A stretch of DNA of 7,885 nt from assembly GCA_023426505.1 (NCBI GenBank), contig JAFAAP010000010.1:1-7885 (forward strand). The letters are read 5' to 3'. Positions 1 through 6,287 of the stretch are shown piece after piece. The stretch's first letter is position 1, and every line of letters starts with the position of its first letter. Made by a program: the position numbers and the translations under genes. Source of the stretch: Pseudomonadota bacterium. GTDB taxonomy: Bacteria; Pseudomonadota; Alphaproteobacteria; Rhizobiales; Beijerinckiaceae. The notes below the pieces were generated by a model, which was not told where the DNA came from, made no database searches, and saw nothing but the letters and a program-made list of their open reading frames with translations.

Positions 1-39
1 CCTGGCGAACGGCTGGAGTGGTGCGGGCTTGGGGATGAA

Positions 40-60
40 GGGAGTGCATCAGATCCTCCA
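40..60 (+). repeat. Direct repeat, contiguous copy
   Basis: The 10-base word GGGAGTGCAT (40-49) is followed directly by the 11-base word CAGATCCTCCA (50-60). Both words recur in the same order and orientation at 214-223 and 273-283, where 49 bases separate them. This copy may have lost, or the other gained, those 49 bases. The origin is unknown. Confidence 0.5.
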
Positions 61-213
61 CCAAGCGCGTGGCGGGCGCCGCGAGCGATCGAAGCGCCAA
101 GTATAGTTCTCAATCGCCCAACGCACCCGGTCCCAACGACGTTCCGCTACTAAACAACAGGGCCCTCACGAGTTTGGACGGCCCGGCCCATTACGCTGGT
201 GCACCTCGACCGT

Positions 214-283
214 GGGAGTGCATTCGTGGTGGCTAGTCCCGCCTGAGCGGCGAAGCTTGAGGCCCCTTCTGGCAGATCCTCCA
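214..283 (+). repeat. Direct repeat, split copy
   Basis: GGGAGTGCAT (214-223) and CAGATCCTCCA (273-283) match exactly the two adjacent halves of 40-60, but are separated here by 49 bases (224-272) that contain the palindrome CCGCCTGAGCGG. Flanking similarity is weak: TGGTGC lies upstream of both copies, and AAG lies downstream of both after a three-base offset. It could be an old duplication with an insertion or deletion, or coincidence. Confidence 0.45.
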
Positions 284-298
284 AGGTCGTCGAGAGGC

Positions 299-1468
299 TC
301 AGGAGCGCAAGCGCATGACTGAAAGAGCCAAGGCCTGAGCGCAGGGGACCAAGCTGTCGACGAGCACATATTCCTCTGGCGTGTGCCCGCCATCGCCGAC
401 CGGTCCAATGCTGCAAAGGGTGGGACAGCCCTGACCCGCCGTAAAGCCGGAATCTGCGCAGCCGCCGGTGAACTCGGCCTCGACTTCAAATCCGATATCC
501 CTCGCCGCCTGTCGATAGATCTCGAACAGCACACGGCCCTCGGCCGTCTCCTCCAAGGGGAGGAACTCGCCCTTGATGGTGAGCTGGGCTGTCGTGCCTG
601 GGAGGGAGCAGTTTTCCACGACCTCGCGGATAGCCTCGATCATCGCAGCGCGATCCTCGCTGTGGACGTAGCGCAGGTCGATCTCGCCGCGGGCATGGGG
701 CGCAATTGTGTTGACGGTTTGTCCGCCGCTGATCAGCCCGACATTGACGGTGATTCCACGGTTGAGATTGGTCAAGCGGTGAAGCGCAGGCACCTTTCGC
801 GACAACTCCTCGATAGCCGAGACGCCGCGCTCATAATGGGCTCCGGAATGGGCCGCCTTTCCATACACGTCGAAGCTCATGAATACGCCGCCCTTGCGCC
901 CACGTACGATGACGTTCGGCGCTCGGCTGGGTTCGGCATTGAAGACTGCCCGTGACATCCGAGCCTGCGCCTCGATGAGAGGCCGGGACGATGGCGAGGC
1001 GATCTCCTCATCGCTGGTCACCAGCGCCACGACTGGCGCCGAGTGGCCCCCAAGCCGTGCCAGAGCGGCGATCACAAAGGCGTTCATGACGAGGCCCGAT
1101 TTCATGTCGGCCACGCCGGGGCCGTAAGCACGGCCATTTTCAACCCTGAACGGCCGCCGACCCGCCTCTCCCCTCGGAAAGACCGTGTCGCGATGCCCCA
1201 TAAGCACGATCGGTCTCTGGTCATTGGCCGTTTCCTGCGGCAGCGTCGCACGAAGGGCGTCGCCAAAGATAGGGTCGGGCAGGACCTCGACCTGGAGTCC
1301 AGCACCTTCGAAAAACCGGCGGAGCGGTTCCCCAGCCGCATCGACGCCTGCCTTGTCGTAGGTCCCCGAGTCGGTGTTCACCAGTTCCCCGAGAAGCGAG
1401 ACCATAGCCTCTCTCTGCTCCCAAAGCCATTCGGTGACCCTGCCTTCCCCTTCGGTCATGCTGCCCAT
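299..1468 (-). CDS. M20 family metallopeptidase, carboxypeptidase G2-like
   Basis: The product (389 residues) is a probable two-metal (zinc-type) hydrolase that cuts an amide bond next to a free carboxylate, as carboxypeptidase G2 does for C-terminal glutamate. The usual M20 residues are all visible: H92 and D94 in GHRDTVF, bridging D121 in GVADMKSG, the Glu pair E154-E155 in SDEE, metal ligand E179 in NAEPS, and C-terminal H362 in GGHTPEEY. H207 in the AHSG motif of the dimerisation domain (about residues 185-295) is also present. There is no signal peptide, so it should be cytoplasmic, unlike secreted CPG2. The ATG at 1468 is chosen because GAGGA lies four bases upstream; the in-frame GTG at 1498 would add ten residues without such a site. 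The gene diverges from the IclR regulator and likely shares its operators. Family is secure. The substrate (N-acyl-glutamate, dipeptide or other N-acyl amino acid) is inference. Confidence 0.92.
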   Translation of the reverse strand: MGSMTEGEGRVTEWLWEQREAMVSLLGELVNTDSGTYDKAGVDAAGEPLRRFFEGAGLQVEVLPDPIFGDALRATLPQETANDQRPIVLMGHRDTVFPRGEAGRRPFRVENGRAYGPGVADMKSGLVMNAFVIAALARLGGHSAPVVALVTSDEEIASPSSRPLIEAQARMSRAVFNAEPSRAPNVIVRGRKGGVFMSFDVYGKAAHSGAHYERGVSAIEELSRKVPALHRLTNLNRGITVNVGLISGGQTVNTIAPHARGEIDLRYVHSEDRAAMIEAIREVVENCSLPGTTAQLTIKGEFLPLEETAEGRVLFEIYRQAARDIGFEVEAEFTGGCADSGFTAGQGCPTLCSIGPVGDGGHTPEEYVLVDSLVPCAQALALSVMRLRS

Positions 1469-1516
1469 TGAATCCTCATTTTGCAGTTTGGGTTGCACAT
1501 CTTCGAGGCTTGCATG

Positions 1517-1529
1517 TTCCGTATGGGAA
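1517..1529. promoter_or_regulatory. Candidate regulator half-site palindrome 1 (TTCC-N5-GGAA)
   Basis: TTCC (1517-1520) and GGAA (1526-1529) flank five bases. The arms match the core of two better palindromes downstream with the same five- or seven-base arm spacing, and the centre lies 26 bases from that of the next one. It is the weakest of the three by arm length. It lies nearest the M20 start and could control the minus-strand transcript. Confidence 0.4.
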
Positions 1530-1541
1530 GGCTAGTCATAA

Positions 1542-1556
1542 TTCCAACTTGTGGAA
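1542..1556. promoter_or_regulatory. Candidate IclR-type operator 2 (TTCCA-N5-TGGAA)
   Basis: This is a perfect inverted repeat with five-base arms, TTCCA (1542-1546) and TGGAA (1552-1556), around ACTTG. E. coli IclR binds a palindrome with TGGAAA and TTTCCA arms, so GGAA/TTCC half-sites are reasonable for this family, though here the arms face the opposite way. The position between a divergent enzyme gene and an IclR gene supports an operator acting on both units. Binding is inferred from position and symmetry only. Confidence 0.55.
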
Positions 1557-1561
1557 CACGA

Positions 1562-1578
1562 GTTGCAAATTCTGGAAC
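1562..1578. promoter_or_regulatory. Candidate IclR-type operator 3 (GTTGCA-N5-TGGAAC)
   Basis: GTTGCA (1562-1567) and TGGAAC (1573-1578) form an inverted repeat with one mismatch (the perfect left arm would be GTTCCA) and the same five-base spacer as the palindrome at 1542-1556. The two centres are 21 bases apart, two helical turns, so bound dimers would lie on the same DNA face. The site ends 15 bases before the preferred IclR start, so it could block that gene's own transcription (inference). Confidence 0.5.
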
Positions 1579-1593
1579 TTTTGGACCAGTGAT

Positions 1594-2361
1594 GTGACAG
1601 CCTTGGCAAGTGTAGCGGCGGTCCTCCGATGCTTTTCGGAAGAACGCACCGAACTGACGGTTACGGATGTCGCGGCGCTTCTTCCGGCGCCGAAGAGCAC
1701 CGTCTCCCGTCTGCTGCGCGCCATGCGAGATGCCGGTTTCATCGAGAGTATCGGGGAGACGAAGCGCTACCGTCCCGGCCTCATGCTGTTCGAGGCCGGA
1801 AACGTCTATCGGCGCGCCTCGTCTCTGGTGGCCCGGGCGGACGAGGTTGTGAAGGCCGTCTCGGCTCAGGTCGGGCATTCCGGTTATGTCAGTATCCGCG
1901 CCGGTCACGACGTGGTTGGGCTGACCTATCACCCTGGTTCACATGTTCTGCGGGTCGCGACGCCGGTCGGGCGTCGCCTCGTGGCCTTCGCGAGCGCAAC
2001 CGGGCGCACGCTCCTTGCCCGACTCGCCGACGATGAGGTGAAGGCTCTCTATCCCACGCTCCCCATGCCCCCGTCCCCGAACGCGCCCCAAAGCGTCGAG
2101 GAACTGCTGGCGCGTCTGGCGAAGGTGCGTCAGGAGGGATTTGCCGAGTCCAATGATGAAGCCAACCGAGGCGTCGCCGCGATCGCAGTGGCGGTCGGTG
2201 ACCCCGAAACCCGTGAGGCCGTCAGCCTCTGCGTCACCTTTCCTTCCTCAACGATCACTCAGGACGAACGCGACGCGATCATCACTGGCCTTCGGGCGGG
2301 AGCCAAACACATCGCAGCGATCCTCGGTGATGGCCTCAGTTACAACACCAGAACCCATTGA
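1594..2361 (+). CDS. IclR family transcriptional regulator
   Basis: The product (255 residues from the GTG at 1594) has the IclR layout: an N-terminal winged helix-turn-helix (about residues 1-65) and a C-terminal effector-binding domain (about 75-250). The recognition-helix region reads APKSTVSRLL (about 32-41), very close to the family form LPKSTVSRLL. The C-terminal part shows the usual GFAESNDEANRGVAAIA segment. The frame stays open upstream to a TTG at 1468, but those 42 codons read a Trp-rich peptide unlike IclR N-termini and overlap the putative operators, so they are excluded. TTG at 1603 is another possible start; neither has a strong ribosome-binding site. The stop lies 11 bases before the next gene, suggesting one operon. 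It probably controls the divergent M20 gene and its own operon. Effector and sign of regulation are unknown. Confidence 0.9.
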   Translation: MTALASVAAVLRCFSEERTELTVTDVAALLPAPKSTVSRLLRAMRDAGFIESIGETKRYRPGLMLFEAGNVYRRASSLVARADEVVKAVSAQVGHSGYVSIRAGHDVVGLTYHPGSHVLRVATPVGRRLVAFASATGRTLLARLADDEVKALYPTLPMPPSPNAPQSVEELLARLAKVRQEGFAESNDEANRGVAAIAVAVGDPETREAVSLCVTFPSSTITQDERDAIITGLRAGAKHIAAILGDGLSYNTRTH

Positions 2362-2372
2362 AAGAGATTGCG

Positions 2373-5300
2373 ATGATGCAACCCGGAACCCGCTGGCGGA
2401 TCGGCTTCGACATTGGAGGCACCTTTACCGACTTCATCTTGTACGACGGCGATGAAGAAACGGTCCGTCTCCACAAGCGGCTGACGACACCTCACGATCC
2501 TTCCGTTGCGGCACTTGCGGGGCTCGAGGAGCTCGTTGCCATGGCCGAGATCCGCCTTGCCGAGGTTCATGAAATCGTGCACGGCACGACCTTGGTGACG
2601 AATGCGGTCATCGAGCGCAAGGGGGCCAAGCTCGGTCTACTGACAACCGAGGGCCTCCGCGATATCCTCGAGATGGGTACGGAACAGCGCTACGACATCT
2701 ACGACCTGTTCCTCCGCTATCCGCAGCCCTTCGTCTCCCGTGAGTTGCGGCTGGAGATCCCGGAGCGCATCGACCGCGACGGCCGCATTGTCACTACCCT
2801 CGACCAGGACAGCGTCCGCCGCGCCCTCCAAGCCCTGCTGGACACCGGCGTCGAGGCCGTTGCCGTCTGCTTCCTCAACGCATACCGCAATCCCGAGCAT
2901 GAGCGGATCGTCGGCGAAATCGCCCGGTCGGAATTCCCCGAACTTGCCGTATCCCTGTCGTCGGAAGTCGTCGCCGAACTCTGGGAATACCAGCGCTGCG
3001 TCACGACCTGCGCCAACGCCTATGTTCAGCCGCTCATGGACCGGTACCTGAAGCGGCTTGAGCGCGAGCTATCGGGCCGGGGCTTCCGGGGGGCTCTGCG
3101 ACTCATGCACTCGGCCGGTGGTCTCGTCTCGCCCGAAACAGCGCGCGCCTTTCCAATCCGCCTGCTCGAGTCAGGTCCTGCGGGAGGCGGCTTGGCCACG
3201 GCCCTGTTCGGTTCGCTCGCCGGCAAGGAGGATGTGATCTCCTTCGATATGGGCGGCACGACGGCGAAGGCGTGCATGATTGAAGGCGGGCGGACCGAGA
3301 TTGCCCCGATGCTTGAAGCCGGGCGCGTTCATCGCTTCACCAAGGGCTCCGGCCTGCCGATCAAGGCTCCCGTGATCGACATGATTGAGATCGGCGCCGG
3401 TGGCGGCTCTGTCGCGGCCATCGACGAAGTCGGTCTCCTCAAGGTAGGCCCACACTCCGCCGGTTCGGACCCCGGCCCGGCCTGCTATGGGATGGGTGGC
3501 ACGAAGCCGACCGTCACCGACGCCAACCTCATCCTCGGGTACTACGATCCTGGCTTTTTCCTCGGCGGGCGCATGTCGCTCGACATCAGCGCGTCGGAAC
3601 GCGCCATCGCGAGTGTTGCCGACCCGCTTGGCCTCTCCGTACCGGAAGCGGCTTGGGGCATTCACAAAGTCGTCGTGGAGAGCATGGCGGCGGCAGCCCG
3701 CGTTCACCTGGTTGAAAAGGGCAAGGATCCCCGCAACTACGCGATGGTGGGATTCGGGGGCGCGGGTCCAGCCCATGCGACCGACGTGGCGCGGGCGCTC
3801 GGGGTGTGCGAGGTCATCATCCCACCCGCCTCGGGCGCAGCCTCCGCCCTCGGCTTCCTTGCGGCTCCCCTCTCGTTCGAGCTCGTTCGGTCTCATCCGG
3901 TCGAATTCTCGGACGACTTCGATGCAACGGCCACGAATGCCGTGCTGGGGGAACTTGAGGCCGAGGGCCGCAAGCGTCTCACAGAGGCCGGCGTAGCGCC
4001 GGCCTCCGTCACGGTCGAGCGCTTCGCCGATATGCGCCTCGTGGGGCAGATGCACGATATTACAGTCGAGCTGCCGGCGGGAAGGATCGACGGCAACCGC
4101 CTCGATGCCATCCAGAATGCCTTTTCAAAGGTCTATGAAGCCCGTTACACCGCGGTCTACGAGGGTGCCCGCATAGAGGCTATCAACTTCCGGGTCCGCT
4201 GCGTCGCTCCGGCGCCGAAGCTTTCGCTCAAGGGTGCCGCCGGTGGTGGCGATCGCGAGAGGATGATCAAGGGACATCGTCGCGCTTGGTTCGGAGGCGG
4301 CTATATCGAAACCCCGGTCTTCGACCGCTACGCCCTGTCCCCCGGCGACTCCATCCAGGGACCGGCTATCATCGAGGAGCGCGAGGCGACCACGGTGATC
4401 GCGCCCACGGACAGCTTGGCCGTGGACAGCAGCCTGAATCTGCGCATCACGGTCGGTCAGGCCAGCGCCGGAGCCACCATGATTCCGGCCGGCCTACCGC
4501 TCCAAGAGGCCGTTGCCCGGATCGAAGCGGATCCCATCTCGCTGGAGATCATGTGGAGCCGGCTCGTCACCGTCGTCGAGGAGATGTGGCTGACGGTCTG
4601 CCGAACTGCCTTCTCGCTGGTGATCTCGGAGTCGCAGGACTTCGCCTGCGAGCTTCTCGACCCCAATGGCGAGACGCTCGCGCACTCGCCACGCGCGATG
4701 CCGGTCTTCAACCTCACCCTGCCCCGTGCGGTAAAGGCGTTGCTCGCCCGTTATCCGGCCGAAACGCTCAAGCCCGGCGACGTTCTGATCACGAACGATC
4801 CGTGGCTTTGCGCCGGACACCTCTTCGACATCGCGGTGGTCACGCCGGTCTTCCGGGCGGGCCAAGTCGTCGGGCTTATGGGGACCGTCGGCCACGTGTC
4901 CGATATCGGCGGCACCCGCGACTCGTTGCGCGCCCGTGAGATCTACGAGGAGGGATTCCAAATCCCGCCGATGAAACTGTTCGAGGAGGGGCGGCCGAAC
5001 GAGACGCTGTTCCGGCTCTTTGCCGAGAACGTGCGCAACCCCGAGCAGGTGCTGGGCGACCTGCATTCGTTCGTCGCAGCGAACGCGATCGGGGCGGAGC
5101 GGCTTCTGGCCTTCATGGCGGATTACGGCATGAATGACGTGCGGGCGCTCGCCACGGTCGTGCAGAGCCGCTCGGAGAAGGCCATGCGCGACGCGATCGC
5201 AGCCATCCCGGATGGCATCTACTCGGCCGAGGTGTGGAACAATCCACTCGGTGAGCCGATGCGCTATCCGCTCAAGCTGACGGTTTCGGGCAGCGAGATC

Positions 5301-6236
5301 GAGCTCGATTTCGAGGGCGCTCCTCCGCAGCTGGCGCAGGGCGGGCTGAACTCGACCCTGAACTACACGGCCGCTCACGCGACCTATCCACTGAAATGCA
5401 TGCTGACGCCCAACGTCCGCGGCAATGCGGGATGTTATCGCGCGTTCACGGTCAAAGCCCCGGAAGGATCGATCCTGAACTGCCGCCGCCCCGCCGCCGT
5501 GAACCTGCGGACGCGCACCGGCTGGTATCTCGCACCGAACATCTTCCGCGCCCTTGCCCAAGCGGCGCCGGACAAGGTCCAAGCCTTCACTGGCCTGCCG
5601 ATCGCCGCCAACGTTTACGGGCAAGACCAGAGCGGCAAAACCTATTCCGATCTTCTGTTCACGGGCGGCGGACAGGGCGCTTCGGCGCACGGCGACGGCA
5701 AGTCCGGTCTGCTATGGCCGACCTCGGCCGCGAATACCTCGATCGAGCTGTTCGAGGCGCGTGTGCCGGTTCTGGTGATCGAGAAAGCCTACCTCCCGGA
5801 TTCAGGCGGCCCGGGACGTCACCGCGGCGGTCTCGGCCAGCGGGTGCGCGTGCGCAAGCTCGAGGACGATGGACTCCCGACGCTCTTCTCGATCTATCCT
5901 GAGGGGGTCGGGAACCCCGCCCCGGGCCTCTTCGGAGGCCAAGCTGGCACCGAGGCACGGGGCCGCATCGTCGATCCATCGGGCCGTGTCCTTCACGACT
6001 GCGGGACTGGTGACCTCGTTCAGGTGACCCGCCCCGACGAAATCGTGGAGATCACCCTGGCCGGCGGTGCCGGATATGGCGACCCGCGCGAGCGTCCCCG
6101 GGCTGCCATTGAACGAGACCTGCGGCTCGGCTTGGTGACACCTGAGGGAGCGGCACGGGATTATGGGTTCGAGAGCGAGGCTTCGCGGCCATCGGCCGCG
6201 CAGGAAACACCGGAAAAGGCGGGCCTGACCGTCTAG
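2373..6236 (+). CDS. Fused hydantoinase A / hydantoinase B (oxoprolinase-family) protein
   Basis: This 1287-residue protein joins the two subunits of ATP-dependent cyclic amide hydrolases (5-oxoprolinase, N-methylhydantoinase and relatives). The A part (about 1-695) shows the actin-like ATP-binding signature FDIGGTFTDF (12-21), HGTTLVTNAV (70-79), ESGPAGG (266-272), FDMGGTTAK (291-299), IGAGGGS (340-346), GSDPGPACYG (364-373) and FGGAGPAHA (461-469). The B part (about 720-1287) shows SQDFACELLD (from 754), NDPW with H816 and D819 in GHLFD, H841-D844 in GHVSDIGG, and the C-terminal glycine-rich AGYGDP (1233-1238). In classical 5-oxoprolinase and HyuB the third motif is usually HHAD followed by PGSMPP; here it is HVSD and the PGSMPP is absent, so 5-oxoproline need not be the substrate. 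ATG 2373 is preferred over ATG 2376 and TTG 2358 because AAAGAGA lies at suitable distance. A Shine-Dalgarno and in-frame ATG occur at the A/B junction. Family secure, substrate open. Confidence 0.93.
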   Translation: MMQPGTRWRIGFDIGGTFTDFILYDGDEETVRLHKRLTTPHDPSVAALAGLEELVAMAEIRLAEVHEIVHGTTLVTNAVIERKGAKLGLLTTEGLRDILEMGTEQRYDIYDLFLRYPQPFVSRELRLEIPERIDRDGRIVTTLDQDSVRRALQALLDTGVEAVAVCFLNAYRNPEHERIVGEIARSEFPELAVSLSSEVVAELWEYQRCVTTCANAYVQPLMDRYLKRLERELSGRGFRGALRLMHSAGGLVSPETARAFPIRLLESGPAGGGLATALFGSLAGKEDVISFDMGGTTAKACMIEGGRTEIAPMLEAGRVHRFTKGSGLPIKAPVIDMIEIGAGGGSVAAIDEVGLLKVGPHSAGSDPGPACYGMGGTKPTVTDANLILGYYDPGFFLGGRMSLDISASERAIASVADPLGLSVPEAAWGIHKVVVESMAAAARVHLVEKGKDPRNYAMVGFGGAGPAHATDVARALGVCEVIIPPASGAASALGFLAAPLSFELVRSHPVEFSDDFDATATNAVLGELEAEGRKRLTEAGVAPASVTVERFADMRLVGQMHDITVELPAGRIDGNRLDAIQNAFSKVYEARYTAVYEGARIEAINFRVRCVAPAPKLSLKGAAGGGDRERMIKGHRRAWFGGGYIETPVFDRYALSPGDSIQGPAIIEEREATTVIAPTDSLAVDSSLNLRITVGQASAGATMIPAGLPLQEAVARIEADPISLEIMWSRLVTVVEEMWLTVCRTAFSLVISESQDFACELLDPNGETLAHSPRAMPVFNLTLPRAVKALLARYPAETLKPGDVLITNDPWLCAGHLFDIAVVTPVFRAGQVVGLMGTVGHVSDIGGTRDSLRAREIYEEGFQIPPMKLFEEGRPNETLFRLFAENVRNPEQVLGDLHSFVAANAIGAERLLAFMADYGMNDVRALATVVQSRSEKAMRDAIAAIPDGIYSAEVWNNPLGEPMRYPLKLTVSGSEIELDFEGAPPQLAQGGLNSTLNYTAAHATYPLKCMLTPNVRGNAGCYRAFTVKAPEGSILNCRRPAAVNLRTRTGWYLAPNIFRALAQAAPDKVQAFTGLPIAANVYGQDQSGKTYSDLLFTGGGQGASAHGDGKSGLLWPTSAANTSIELFEARVPVLVIEKAYLPDSGGPGRHRGGLGQRVRVRKLEDDGLPTLFSIYPEGVGNPAPGLFGGQAGTEARGRIVDPSGRVLHDCGTGDLVQVTRPDEIVEITLAGGAGYGDPRERPRAAIERDLRLGLVTPEGAARDYGFESEASRPSAAQETPEKAGLTV
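4470..4481 (+). promoter_or_regulatory. Possible internal ribosome-binding site and start for the B half
   Basis: Within the fused gene, GGAG (4470-4473) precedes an in-frame ATG (4479-4481, Met703) by five bases. This is just where the A-type sequence ends (about residue 695) and before the B-type homology begins (DPISLEIMW, from 720). It is the spot where a separate hyuB gene would start, and would yield a free B polypeptide of 585 residues, a normal HyuB length. It may be a relic of the ancestral two-gene state or a working second start; the sequence cannot say which. Confidence 0.4.
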
Positions 6237-6248
6237 GATCAGGCCCGC
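6219..6248 (+). other. Strong hairpin spanning the stop codon of the fused hydantoinase gene
   Basis: GCGGGCCTGA (6219-6228) pairs perfectly with TCAGGCCCGC (6239-6248), and two more C-G pairs can form above a bulged A, leaving a five-base loop, GTCTA. The TAG stop (6234-6236) lies at the loop and top of the stem. No T run follows on the plus strand, so it is not a typical intrinsic terminator for this operon. A hairpin in such a gap before a binding-protein gene often protects an mRNA end or gives unequal expression along an operon (family knowledge applied by inference). On the minus strand it would be followed by CTTTTCC, a poor terminator tail. Confidence 0.6.
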
Positions 6249-6287
6249 GTCGGGGCAGAGAAAAACGGACAAACCAGAGGACATCCC

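Larger units (their letters stand above)
1..298. other. Region without a convincing gene, left of the M20 peptidase
   Basis: This is the 3' flank of the minus-strand peptidase gene. No open frame here looks like a recognisable complete protein. A minus-strand open stretch (49-165, 38 codons, no start) reads a Trp/Arg-rich peptide with the pattern RWAIE..., then RSRR and a terminal AWWRI. The R-W-x-(V/I)-E...RR spacing faintly recalls the region around the catalytic Glu of IS5-type DDE transposases, but the match is too short to call. A small palindrome (CCGC-CTGA-GCGG, 239-250) has no following T run, so it is not a good intrinsic terminator for the peptidase gene. Two short repeated words in this stretch are listed separately. 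Confidence 0.5.

Noticed and set aside
239..250. Small palindrome CCGCCTGAGCGG as a terminator for the M20 gene
   Set aside because: The stem has only four base pairs and no T run follows on the minus strand.
383..955. Plus-strand open frame (about 190 codons) opposite the M20 peptidase
   Set aside because: The minus-strand frame carries all M20 metal-binding motifs; this is its antisense shadow.
1469..1498. Upstream GTG start (1498) for the M20 peptidase
   Set aside because: The ATG at 1468 has GAGGA at good spacing, and the extra ten residues would contain that ribosome-binding site; the shorter form fits the family.
1537..1542. CATAAT as a -10 promoter element for the IclR operon
   Set aside because: No acceptable -35 element lies 16-18 bases upstream (the nearest TTGCAT, at 1510, leaves a spacer of 21).
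3171..4055. Minus-strand open frame (about 294 codons) opposite the A half
   Set aside because: It has low-complexity composition and no family motifs, and is fully covered by the conserved A-subunit gene on the plus strand.
4494..5690. Long minus-strand open frame (about 398 codons) inside the fused hydantoinase gene
   Set aside because: Its product is Arg/Gly/His-rich with no recognisable domain, and it lies opposite strongly supported B-subunit coding sequence; such antisense frames are common in GC-rich genes.
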